Program-made: the position numbers and the translations under genes | Notes under the pieces: model-generated | The model's database searches: none | Told to the model about the DNA's origin: nothing | What the model saw: the letters and a program-made list of their open reading frames with translations, nothing else | Shown: positions 56,465 through 64,000 of the stretch, in pieces | Layout: every line of letters starts with the position of its first letter | Position numbering within the stretch: the stretch's first letter is position 1 | Source: Acidovorax radicis N35 | GTDB taxonomy: Bacteria; Pseudomonadota; Gammaproteobacteria; Burkholderiales; Burkholderiaceae_C | NCBI RefSeq assembly: GCF_000204195.1 | Contig: NZ_AFBG01000008.1 | Span: 62,001 to 126,000 of the forward strand | Direction of reading: 5' to 3' | DNA: 64,000 nucleotides

Positions 56465-57766
56465 TTACTTCAACACACCCTTGGAGATGTCCATCACCAT
56501 GCGCGTGGCCAGGTACAGGCGCGGCACGATGGTGTTGATCTGCACGTACTCGGCGTCGTTGGAATGGGCACCGTAGCCCGACAGGCCCATGCCTTCCACG
56601 ACGGCTCCCTTGGTCTTCAATGCAGCAAACGCCGCATCGGTCCCCCCGCCCGTGGCCTTCTCGACCACGCTGAGCGGCAGGCCCAGTTCCTGGTAGATGA
56701 CCTTGCCGTAACCCGCCACGCGGCGCGATGCCTCGCTGGCTTCGAGCGGCGGGCGGCGCACCTCGAACTTCACGTCCACCTTGGAGGCAGGAATGAGCTT
56801 GGTCTTGATCTTGTCCTGCAGCGCCTTCTCCAGCCCGTCGAAATCGGCAACCTTGAGGGCCCGCGCATCGGCCTGGGCCGTGGCTTCGGCGGGGATCACG
56901 TTGCGGTTGGTACCGGCCTTGGCAACGGTCCAGTTGAGCTTCAGACCCTCGTCGGTCTTGGACAGGTCCTTCATCTGCAGCAACTGGTGCGACAGCTCGT
57001 ACAGCGCATTCACGCCGTCTTCGGGCTTGGCGCCTGCATGCGATGCCTTGCCTTGCACGGTGATGTAGGCCGCGCCGATGCCACTGGTGGCCAGGCGCAG
57101 GGTGCCGTCGGTGCCGCCGCCTTCGAACGAGAGCACCACGTCCTGGTCCGACGCCACGCGCGTGATAGTGCTGCGCCATCCGGGCGAGCTGATTTCCTCG
57201 TCGCCGTTGATCAGCACGGTGAGCGTGCCGTAGTCCTTGAAGTTGAGCTTTTGCAGCAAGGCCACGGTGTGGATGATGAGCGCGATGCCCTGCTTGTCGT
57301 CCGAAATGCCCAGGCCATAGGCCTTGTCGCCATCGATGCGGAACGGCTGGCCTTTGAGCATGCCTTTCAGGTACACCGTGTCCATGTGCGCGATGAGCAT
57401 GATCTTCTTGCTGCCCGTGCCCTTGAACACGGCCTGCACGGCAGGGCCCACCTTCTCGGGGGTGTCGTCGAGGCGGTAGATGTCGCTGGTTTGCAGCACA
57501 TCCACCGTGCCGCCCAGTTGCTTGAGCTGGCTGGCAATGCGCTCGGCGATCTGATTCAGGCCTTCGATGTCCTTGCTGCCCGACTCGATATGCACCAGGT
57601 CACGCAGGGTGTCGAGCAGCGGCTGCTGCTCCTTCTGGGCCAGCGCATGGACATCAGCCACCGGCGCAGCGTGGGCCACGGCGGCGGCAAACGCCAGCGC
57701 CAGCGAGGCCATCAGGGGGCGGACAAACGAAGGGGCTGAGTGTGGGCGGCGCTGCGGATGGTGCAT
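56465..57766 (-). CDS. M20 family glutamate carboxypeptidase-like peptidase, exported
   Basis: This 433-residue zinc peptidase resembles carboxypeptidase G2 (folate/glutamate hydrolysing). It has a signal peptide (~1-34, ending AAAVAHA), LIAHMDTVYLKG with the His/Asp metal ligands, GISDDKQGIAL with the bridging Asp, NGDEEISSPG with the catalytic Glu, and a dimerisation domain with QGKASHAGAKPEDGVNA. The ATG at 57766 is chosen because the signal peptide begins there. A LysR gene lies 110 bases upstream on the same strand. Confidence 0.9.
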   Translation of the reverse strand: MHHPQRRPHSAPSFVRPLMASLALAFAAAVAHAAPVADVHALAQKEQQPLLDTLRDLVHIESGSKDIEGLNQIAERIASQLKQLGGTVDVLQTSDIYRLDDTPEKVGPAVQAVFKGTGSKKIMLIAHMDTVYLKGMLKGQPFRIDGDKAYGLGISDDKQGIALIIHTVALLQKLNFKDYGTLTVLINGDEEISSPGWRSTITRVASDQDVVLSFEGGGTDGTLRLATSGIGAAYITVQGKASHAGAKPEDGVNALYELSHQLLQMKDLSKTDEGLKLNWTVAKAGTNRNVIPAEATAQADARALKVADFDGLEKALQDKIKTKLIPASKVDVKFEVRRPPLEASEASRRVAGYGKVIYQELGLPLSVVEKATGGGTDAAFAALKTKGAVVEGMGLSGYGAHSNDAEYVQINTIVPRLYLATRMVMDISKGVLK

Positions 57767-57876
57767 GGTGCGAAGGCTCGGTGAAGGGATGAGGAAAGCG
57801 ATTATGGAGTCTTGCAACACCAATTTCAAACACTGATCCTCCTTGCAATGTTTCGGTCAGCGCCTGCGCGCCAGAC

Positions 57877-58743
57877 TCAGCCCGCGGGCGCAAACACCTC
57901 GGGGCCCAGCCGTGACCTGTGGCCCCGGGGTTCGAACAGCCACATGCCATACAGCGGCAGAGATTCCGCCAGCCGCAGGGGCGCCACCAGCGTGGACGCG
58001 CCGCCCAGCAACGCAGGGTGCGGCACAACAGCCAGCAGATCGGACTGCGCCACCAGGTGCAACAGGCTGGCAAAGTCGGGGCAGCGCACGGACATCTTGG
58101 GCGCGGGCATGCGGCGCACACGGTGCGCTTCCGTCAACACATCCACCGGCCCGCTGACACTGGGCCCCACACACGCCCACGCAGCGCCCTGCAGTTGCGC
58201 CAGCGAATGGGCCCGGACCCATGGGTGGCCCTTGCGCGCATAGACCTGGGGATGCAACTCGTACAGGGGGCGCTCCGTCACATCGGGATGCGCAAACTTG
58301 CGCGGTTTGGGGGCAATGACCGCATCAAAGCGCCGCTGCAGCAGGCCTTCCAGCAGACTGCCTTCATCGGCCGTCGCCATCTCCAGCGAGCGCCGGGCGT
58401 TGGGCAGGCACCAGCTGGCATACAGCAGCGGTCCACAGACCAGCGCCGCTGAAGACGTGAGCCCCACCCGCAGCAGGTATCGGTCTGCCGCAGCCACTGA
58501 CGCGCGGGGCAGCGCCTCCACCCCTTGTGCCAGGGGCAGGGCCTGCGCAGCCACGGCCCGGGCCAGGTCGGTGGGCACATGGCGGCGCCCCTCGCGCACC
58601 AGCAAGGGCTGCGCGAAGTGGGCTTGCAGCGCCTTCATGCCATGGCTGATCGCAGGCTGCGACACGCCGCAGGCCTTGGCCGCCAAGGCGAACGAGCCTT
58701 GTTCGATGACCGCGTGGAGGTATTGCAGGTAGCGCAGATACAT
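57877..58743 (-). CDS. LysR family transcriptional regulator
   Basis: This 288-residue protein has a winged HTH at the N-terminus (YLHAVIEQGSFALAAKACGVSQPAISHGMKALQAHF) and a LysR substrate domain (LLRVGLTSSAALVCGPLLY, VVPHPALLGG). It is divergent from the NTF2-like gene at 58841 and upstream of the M20 peptidase. Either may be its target. GTG at 58749 is an alternative start. Confidence 0.9.
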   Translation of the reverse strand: MYLRYLQYLHAVIEQGSFALAAKACGVSQPAISHGMKALQAHFAQPLLVREGRRHVPTDLARAVAAQALPLAQGVEALPRASVAAADRYLLRVGLTSSAALVCGPLLYASWCLPNARRSLEMATADEGSLLEGLLQRRFDAVIAPKPRKFAHPDVTERPLYELHPQVYARKGHPWVRAHSLAQLQGAAWACVGPSVSGPVDVLTEAHRVRRMPAPKMSVRCPDFASLLHLVAQSDLLAVVPHPALLGGASTLVAPLRLAESLPLYGMWLFEPRGHRSRLGPEVFAPAG

Positions 58744-58840
58744 AAACACCTTTTATGTATAAGCCACCATTGTCTCTTGTCGTGCGGCGCGGAGTTGGCG
58801 AAGCTACGCACTCCACTCCACGCCCTTTGCATCGCCACGT

Positions 58841-59272
58841 ATGAGCCATACCCCCATCGATACCGTCCGCACCTACCTCGCCCACCTGCATGCCAGCCAC
58901 ACCGACGGGCTGATTGCCTGCTTTGAAGAGGATGGCGTGGTGCATTCGCCCTTTCTGGGCACCATGCGCGCGAGCGACTTTTTCCAAAAGCTCGCCCAGG
59001 CTTCCAGCGGCAGCGTGATCACCGTGCTGGATCTGTTCGTCTCCGCGCAACCAGACAACGGCGGCGCCGTGCGGGTCGCCGCCTATTTCCGCTACGACTG
59101 GACTTTGAACGATGGGCGAGAGGTGACGTTCACCTGCGTGGATGTGTTCACGTTCGACGCGGGCAGCACCCGCATCCGCGACATGAACATCGTCTACGAC
59201 ACCCACCCGCTGCGCGAGGAGGTGGGCGACAAGTACGCGCCTGATCCGGTCACAACAGCTCCACGCCCTTGA
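58841..59272 (+). CDS. NTF2-like (SnoaL-type) protein
   Basis: This 143-residue protein without a signal peptide has an NTF2-like fold pattern: DTVRTYLAHLHASHTDGLIACFEEDGVVHSPFLGTMRASDFF and FTCVDVFTFDAGSTRIRDMNIVYDTHPLREEVG. Members include SnoaL-like cyclases and ketosteroid-isomerase-like enzymes, and the substrate is unknown. It is divergent from a LysR gene and its last 23 bases overlap the end of metR on the other strand. Confidence 0.82.
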   Translation: MSHTPIDTVRTYLAHLHASHTDGLIACFEEDGVVHSPFLGTMRASDFFQKLAQASSGSVITVLDLFVSAQPDNGGAVRVAAYFRYDWTLNDGREVTFTCVDVFTFDAGSTRIRDMNIVYDTHPLREEVGDKYAPDPVTTAPRP

Positions 59273-60188
59273 GCGTCACAAAACTGGTCTCGCGCGTCAC
59301 CTGCACAAAGTCCTGCAGATACGCCTTGGCCGACAGGCTGGGCAGGCAGGCTGCGTGCAGCTCGCCGCGCAGGCCTTTGTCGCCAGGTCCTGCCGCAATG
59401 GGCCGCGCCGTCACATAGCCCCGGTCCAGGTAGCTTTGCACCGCCCACAGCGGCAGCGCTGCCACGCCGCGCCCGCTGGCCACCAGCTGTAGCATGGCCA
59501 CCGTCAGCTCGGTGGTACGGCGCGGGGGGCGCACACCGGCGGGCTCCAGCACCTGGCGGATCAAATCGAGCATTTCGTCGGGCACGGGGTAAGTGATGAT
59601 GGTCTGGTCGGCAAAGTCCTGCGCCACCAGATGCGGCTTGGCCACCAGCGGGTGTGTGTTGGCCAGCAGCGCGCGGATCTCGAAGCCAAACAGCGCGTGG
59701 TAGTCCACGCCCGTCTCGTCGGCATCCACCTCCGACACGATGGCCACATCGGCCCGGCCCTGGTGCAACAGGCCCACCGGGTCGGCGTGAAAGCCGCTCA
59801 CGATGTCCAGCTCCACCTCGGGCCAGCGGGTGCGAAAGGCGTCCATCGCGGGCATCAGCCAGTCAAAGCAGGTGTGGCATTCCACCGCAATGCGCATCTG
59901 CCCACCCTGCCCCAGCACCAGGCGGGCGATGTCGCGCTCGGCGCCTTCCACCTGGGGCAGCATGGCATCGGCCAGGGCCAGCAGGCGTTCACCCACGGCG
60001 GTGAACTGCGGCGGCACCGATTTGCGCTCAAACAGCGGCTGGCCGTAGCGGTCTTCCAGCAGCTTGATCTGGTGCGACAGCGCCGACTGCGTGAGGTTGA
60101 GCAGCTGCGCGGCCCGCACCAGGCTGCCGCTGTCGCGCAAGGCCACCAGCGTGCGCAGGTGGCGCACTTCCAGGATCGACTGGTTCAT
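59250..60188 (-). CDS. metR: LysR family regulator MetR
   Basis: This 312-residue LysR protein has HTH LVRAAQLLNLTQSALSHQIKLLEDRYGQPLFERKS. MetR-type features are MRIAVECHTCFDWLMPAMDAF in the sensor domain and GRGVAALPLWAVQSYLDRGYV near the C-terminus. MetR responds to homocysteine and activates methionine genes. It is divergent from metE with a 108-base spacer, the classical metR/metE arrangement, which supports the call. Confidence 0.93.
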   Translation of the reverse strand: MNQSILEVRHLRTLVALRDSGSLVRAAQLLNLTQSALSHQIKLLEDRYGQPLFERKSVPPQFTAVGERLLALADAMLPQVEGAERDIARLVLGQGGQMRIAVECHTCFDWLMPAMDAFRTRWPEVELDIVSGFHADPVGLLHQGRADVAIVSEVDADETGVDYHALFGFEIRALLANTHPLVAKPHLVAQDFADQTIITYPVPDEMLDLIRQVLEPAGVRPPRRTTELTVAMLQLVASGRGVAALPLWAVQSYLDRGYVTARPIAAGPGDKGLRGELHAACLPSLSAKAYLQDFVQVTRETSFVTLKGVELL

Positions 60189-60202
60189 TATTAATTTTCA
60201 AG

Positions 60203-60231
60203 TTGATCGACTAAAACTTTCGTTTGAATAA
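60203..60231 (+). promoter_or_regulatory. Probable metE promoter in the metR-metE spacer
   Basis: TTGATC (60203-60208) and GAATAA (60226-60231) are 17 bases apart and resemble sigma-70 -35 and -10 boxes, with the metE start 66 bases downstream. The spacer is conspicuously AT-rich. Several TGAA/TTCA half-sites lie at 60184-60200, as expected for MetR, but I see no exact TGAA-N5-TTCA. Confidence 0.45.
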
Positions 60232-60296
60232 TAAACGAGCCCGCACGACCATCGGTGCCTTCATTGCATTGCTCCATTCAGAAGAAGGAAATCACC

Positions 60297-62687
60297 ATGT
60301 CGCTCGCAGCAGTTTCCGTAACCGCCGCCACCCGCCGCCCTGTGCTCACGCACACCCTGGGCTTTCCGCGCATGGGGGCGCAGCGCGCGCTGAAATTCGC
60401 GCTCGAATCCTTCTGGCGCGGCGACAGCACCGAGGCCGAGCTGCAGGCCACCGCCGCCCAGCTGCGCCAGCAACACTGGCAGGCGCAGGCCGACGCGGGC
60501 CTCGGCTTTGTGAGCGTGGGCGACTTTGCTCTGTACGACCACGTAGCCAACCACATCCAGCTGCTGGGCTGCGAGCCTGCGCGTTTTGGCTTTGACGCCC
60601 AAGCGCCCGAGCTGGCGCGCTACTTTGCTATGGCCCGGGGCGTGTCGGCCCAAGCTGAAAACCACCAAGGCTGCAGCGCCGGTTGCACAGCCCAGCACCA
60701 CACCCCCGGCCAACCCGCGCTGGAGATGACCAAGTGGTTCGACACCAACTACCACTACCTCGTGCCCGAGTTCAGCGCCCACACCCAGTTCCACCTGGCC
60801 AGCGAGCGCCTGTTTGCCGAGGTGGCCGAGGCCCAGGCGCTGGGCCACCGCGTCAAGGCCGTGCTGCTGGGGCCGCTGAGCTTTTTGTGGCTGGGCAAAT
60901 CCAAGGCGGCGGGCTTTGACCGCTTCAGCCTGCTGGAGTCCCTGCTGCCCGTGTACGAAGCCGTGCTGGCACGCCTGAAGGCCCAGGGTGTGGAATGGGT
61001 GCAGATCGACGAACCCATCCTGGGCCTGGACCTGCCCGATGCCTGGCGCCATGCCTTTGAGCCCAGCTACTGGCAACTCGCCCGCAGCGCGCCCAAGCTG
61101 CTGCTGGCCACCTACTTCTCGCCGCTGGCCGAGAACCTGCGCCTGGCCTGCCAGCTGCCCGTGGCCGGGCTGCATGTGGACGCCGTGCGCGCGCCCGACG
61201 AGCTGGTGGGCGTGGCCGACTGGTTGCCGTCGCACAAAGTGCTGTCGGTGGGCATCGTGGACGGCCGCAACATCTGGCGCACCGATCTGGATGCGGCGCT
61301 GCAAAAGCTGCGCCCCGTGGCCGACAAGCACCAGGGCGAGCTGTGGCTGGCACCGTCGTGCTCGCTGCTGCATGTGCCGTTCAGCTTAGAGGCCGAAACA
61401 CAGCTGGACGCCGAGGTGAAGTCGTGGCTGGCGTTTGCGGTGGAAAAACTGGACGAGCTGCGCGTGCTTGCCACCGCCTTGTCGCAAGGCGAAGCGGCGG
61501 CAGACGACGAACTGCACGCCGCCCGCACCGCCCTGGCCGCCCGCCGTGCCAGCCCGCGTGTGCACCGCGCCACCGTGGCGGCCCGCATTGCCGCGGCCGC
61601 ACCAGGGGCCGACCAGCGCGCCAGCGCCTTCCCCGCCCGGCAAAAGGCCCAGCGCGCACGGCTGAGGCTGCCGCTGTTGCCCACCACCACGATTGGCTCG
61701 TTCCCGCAGACGGCGGAGATCCGCGCCGCACGCGCCGCCTTCAAGCGCGGGGCACTGGATGCGGCCCACTACCAACAGAAGATGGAAGCTGAAATTGCCC
61801 TGGCCGTGCGCAAGCAGGAAGCCCTGGGCATTGACGTGCTGGTGCATGGCGAGGCCGAGCGCAACGACATGGTCGAATACTTTGGCGAGCAGCTCGACGG
61901 CTTTGCCTTCACCGTCAACGGCTGGGTGCAAAGCTATGGCTCGCGCTGCGTGAAGCCGCCCATCATCTACGGCGATGTGGCCCGCCCCGCGCCCATGACG
62001 ATGGGCTGGACACAGTACGCGCAGAGCCTCACCGCCAAACCCATGAAAGGCATGCTCACCGGCCCCATCACCATCCTGCAATGGAGCTTTGTGCGCGACG
62101 ACCAGCCGCGCGCCACCACGGCCGACCAGATCGCCTGGGCGATCCGCGACGAGGTGTGCGACCTCGAAGCCGCAGGCATTGCCATCATCCAGATCGACGA
62201 GCCCGCCATTCGCGAAGGCCTGCCGCTGCGCCGCGCGGGGTGGAAGAGCTATTTGGAGCGCGCCACCCGCGCCTTCCGCATCAGCGCCAGCGGCGTGCGC
62301 AACGACACGCAGATCCACACCCATATGTGCTACAGCGAGTTCAACGACATCCTGCCCGCCATCGCGTCCATGGATGCGGATGTGATCACGATTGAAACGA
62401 GCCGGTCGGATATGGAACTACTGCAGGGCTTTGGCGACTTCAAGTACCCCAACGAGATCGGCCCCGGCGTGTACGACATCCACTCGCCCCGCGTGCCCGG
62501 CGTGCAGGAGATGGCCGCGCTGCTGGAAAAAGCCGCCGAGGTCGTGCCCGTGGAGCACCTGTGGGTGAACCCCGACTGCGGCCTCAAAACCCGGGGCTGG
62601 CCCGAGACCGAAGCCGCCCTGCGCCACATGGTGCAGGCCGCGCAGGAAGTGCGCGAGCGGTTGCTGGAAGAGGCGGCCTTGGCCTGA
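60297..62687 (+). CDS. metE: Cobalamin-independent methionine synthase
   Basis: This 796-residue MetE transfers the methyl group of 5-methyltetrahydropteroyltriglutamate to homocysteine. The C-terminal catalytic domain has [14 protein letters not shown] and [20 protein letters not shown]. The zinc ligands are in [10 protein letters not shown] and [15 protein letters not shown] 60297 is preceded by GAAGAAGGAAATCACC. Compared with E. coli MetE (~753) it is longer, partly because of a His/Cys-rich insert before [12 protein letters not shown] (residues ~118-138, [13 protein letters not shown]). Confidence 0.97.
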   Translation: MSLAAVSVTAATRRPVLTHTLGFPRMGAQRALKFALESFWRGDSTEAELQATAAQLRQQHWQAQADAGLGFVSVGDFALYDHVANHIQLLGCEPARFGFDAQAPELARYFAMARGVSAQAENHQGCSAGCTAQHHTPGQPALEMTKWFDTNYHYLVPEFSAHTQFHLASERLFAEVAEAQALGHRVKAVLLGPLSFLWLGKSKAAGFDRFSLLESLLPVYEAVLARLKAQGVEWVQIDEPILGLDLPDAWRHAFEPSYWQLARSAPKLLLATYFSPLAENLRLACQLPVAGLHVDAVRAPDELVGVADWLPSHKVLSVGIVDGRNIWRTDLDAALQKLRPVADKHQGELWLAPSCSLLHVPFSLEAETQLDAEVKSWLAFAVEKLDELRVLATALSQGEAAADDELHAARTALAARRASPRVHRATVAARIAAAAPGADQRASAFPARQKAQRARLRLPLLPTTTIGSFPQTAEIRAARAAFKRGALDAAHYQQKMEAEIALAVRKQEALGIDVLVHGEAERNDMVEYFGEQLDGFAFTVNGWVQSYGSRCVKPPIIYGDVARPAPMTMGWTQYAQSLTAKPMKGMLTGPITILQWSFVRDDQPRATTADQIAWAIRDEVCDLEAAGIAIIQIDEPAIREGLPLRRAGWKSYLERATRAFRISASGVRNDTQIHTHMCYSEFNDILPAIASMDADVITIETSRSDMELLQGFGDFKYPNEIGPGVYDIHSPRVPGVQEMAALLEKAAEVVPVEHLWVNPDCGLKTRGWPETEAALRHMVQAAQEVRERLLEEAALA

Positions 62688-62699
62688 CGGCCCCCCGGT

Positions 62700-63653
62700 T
62701 CAGCCAGCAGCGCGCTTCATCTCGGCCAACTTGACCAGCACCTGCAGCGCGTGGTTCAGCGGCGTCGGCACGCCCAAGGCGGCGCCGCGCTTGACCACAT
62801 AGCCATTCAGATGGTCGATCTCGGTGGGTTTGCCACGCGCCAGATCCTGCGCGGTGGACGAATACTGCCCGGGCATGGTGCTGGCGATGCCGCGCACCGC
62901 CGCCTGCACATCGCCCGGAATCGTCACTCCGTCAGCAGCAGCCACCGCCAGGCACTCGGCCACGATGTCGGCAATCACCTGCGTCACGCCGGGCACCTGC
63001 ACCAGCGGGCCGTAGGGCTGCTGCGACAAGGCCGACAGCGCGTTGTAGGCGCTGTTGAGCACCAGCTTGGCCCAGAGCGCCCCGCGCACGTTGTCTGACA
63101 CCTGGGTGGGAATGCCAGCCGCTGTGAGCTGCCGTGCGGCCTCGTCGCTGCGTGGCGATGGCGCAATCACCAGCTCGCCCCGGCCATGGTGCACCACGTG
63201 CCCCGGGCCGCCCATGGCGGTGGCCACGTACACCACGGCGGCCGCCACAGGGGTGCTGGCGTGCAGCACGGCGCGCACACGCTCGTCGTTGTCCACACCG
63301 TTCTGCAAGGTCAGCACCAGCGTTCCGGGGGTCAGTTGCGGGCGTATCTGGCGCGCAGCATCTTCCGTGTCGGACGACTTCACACAGAACAGAACCACGT
63401 CTGCGCCGTGCACGGCACTGGCCTCGGTGCTGGCCGCCAGGGGCACCTGCACATCCAGCACGGCAGTCTGCAGCCGCAGGCCGTGCTTTTGCACCGCCTC
63501 AACATGCGCCTGCCGCCCGATGAGCGTGACGGCGTGGCCCGCACGCGCCAGCAAAGCGCCAAAGTAGCAACCCACGGCGCCCGCGCCCATCACGGCAAAA
63601 CGCAAGCCGGGGGTGGCACATGGAACAGCAGCGGGGGTGGCGGTAGCGGTCAT
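62700..63653 (-). CDS. panE: 2-dehydropantoate 2-reductase family protein
   Basis: This 317-residue ketopantoate reductase family enzyme has nucleotide-binding motif AVMGAGAVGCYFGALLARAG (~23-42). VLFCVKSSDTEDAA, LTLQNGVDNDERV and ALWAKLVLNSAYNALSAL carry the catalytic Lys and Asn, and the C-terminus has ARGKPTEIDHLNGYVVKRG. It reduces ketopantoate to pantoate in pantothenate synthesis, but the family has paralogues with other substrates, so panE is the likeliest of several. It converges on metE with a 12-base gap. Confidence 0.85.
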   Translation of the reverse strand: MTATATPAAVPCATPGLRFAVMGAGAVGCYFGALLARAGHAVTLIGRQAHVEAVQKHGLRLQTAVLDVQVPLAASTEASAVHGADVVLFCVKSSDTEDAARQIRPQLTPGTLVLTLQNGVDNDERVRAVLHASTPVAAAVVYVATAMGGPGHVVHHGRGELVIAPSPRSDEAARQLTAAGIPTQVSDNVRGALWAKLVLNSAYNALSALSQQPYGPLVQVPGVTQVIADIVAECLAVAAADGVTIPGDVQAAVRGIASTMPGQYSSTAQDLARGKPTEIDHLNGYVVKRGAALGVPTPLNHALQVLVKLAEMKRAAG

Positions 63654-63714
63654 GGGCGGATGTTCGGCGGTGACTGGAAAAAGAACGGAAGGCAAGCCAT
63701 GGTATCGCCCCTAA

Positions 63715-63982
63715 GAACGTGTTTACGATCTTTTCAGGACCGCGCAAGTGCCTTGCCGGGATGGGTTGCAAGGCCCGGTGCGCAGCCAATAGCTCGGCTA
63801 TTGGCAAGCGCCGCAACGCCGCAGACCGCCCGGCAAGGCACTTGCCCGAAGGGTTGGAGTGAAATCGGGCGACAAGGCCGCCCCGGCTGCTTGCATGGGC
63901 ACGAGCCCATGCGGCACATCCGAAGCATCCACTCATCCCGATTGCACTCCAACGCGGCCCCGAAAAGATCGTAAACACGTTC
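63715..63982. mobile_element. MITE-like element with perfect 21-bp terminal inverted repeats and nested stem-loops
   Basis: The ends 63715-63735 (GAACGTGTTTACG...) and 63962-63982 are perfect 21-bp inverted repeats, flanked by TAA on both sides (63712-63714, 63983-63985), a likely 3-bp target duplication. Inside are two stems. One is 17-bp perfect, 63744-63760 with 63829-63845, enclosing GCCAATAGC/GCTATTGGC. The other is 17-bp with one mismatch, 63853-63869 with 63937-63953, enclosing GCATGGGC/GCCCATGC. No transposase or convincing reading frame is present. The 347-base gap after panE is mostly this element. Confidence 0.8.
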
Positions 63983-64000
63983 TAAGAGTCTGCGCCCGCC

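Noticed and set aside
59250-59272. 23-bp convergent overlap of metR with the NTF2-like gene
   Set aside because: Short tail overlaps are common in compact genomes and neither protein end is unusual.

Overview
The window is 64 kb of ordinary, gene-dense, GC-rich chromosome from a beta-proteobacterium, most likely a member of the Comamonadaceae (Acidovorax or a close relative). This placement is inferred from the phaCAB order, the AcnD/PrpF type of methylcitrate cluster, orphan Bug-type (TctC) receptors, the smc-zipA-ligA cluster and the short palindromic repeats described below. I see no rRNA or tRNA gene, CRISPR array, prophage or complete insertion sequence.

Layout: 1-7.2 kb holds lysine/peptidoglycan precursor genes (dapC end, dapD, dapE) with pilU between dapD and dapE, then prmB and a YheS-type ABC-F gene. 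7.7-11.7 kb is the polyhydroxyalkanoate operon phaC-phaA-phaB on the minus strand. 11.8-16 kb has a small membrane protein, pgeF, a maleylacetoacetate/maleylpyruvate isomerase, a divergent MarR/FAH-family pair, a Nudix hydrolase and a DUF1737 protein. 16.0-26.2 kb (minus strand) has a collagen-like lipoprotein, PBP1A, ligA, a GNAT enzyme, zipA and smc. 26.5-29.7 kb is a large CHASE-PAS-PAS-GGDEF-EAL protein. 29.9-38.5 kb is the propionate (methylcitrate) cluster: an XRE/short-chain-acyl regulator divergent from a thioesterase, prpC, acnD, a 2H phosphoesterase, prpF and an isocitrate-lyase/PEP-mutase-family lyase.

38.6-48 kb has a PAS-GAF-GGDEF protein, small membrane proteins, a quinone-reductase/LysR divergent pair, an ABC exporter, an EthD protein and a Sel1-repeat membrane protein. 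48-56.4 kb has a Tat lipoprotein fusing four cadherin-like repeats to an intradiol-dioxygenase-like domain, two orphan TctC receptors, a lactonase-like propeller, kdgD (glucarate/galactarate catabolism) and a 2-hydroxyacid dehydrogenase. 56.4-64 kb has an M20 carboxypeptidase, LysR genes, an NTF2-like protein, the metR/metE divergent pair, a ketopantoate reductase and a 268-bp MITE-like element.

The most interesting signal cuts across these regions. A roughly 49-bp imperfect palindrome occurs at least six times. Four copies lie inside conserved genes (dapE, prmB, pgeF, ligA), all in the same orientation and reading frame relative to the element, so they encode related short peptides. This resembles the protein-coding Rickettsia palindromic elements. 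Further points are the nested-hairpin MITE at the right edge, two operator-like sites of the FadR/GntR type around the kdgD cluster, a cluster of TTGCGAA-type sites in front of the propionate operon, and the unusual surface lipoproteins.
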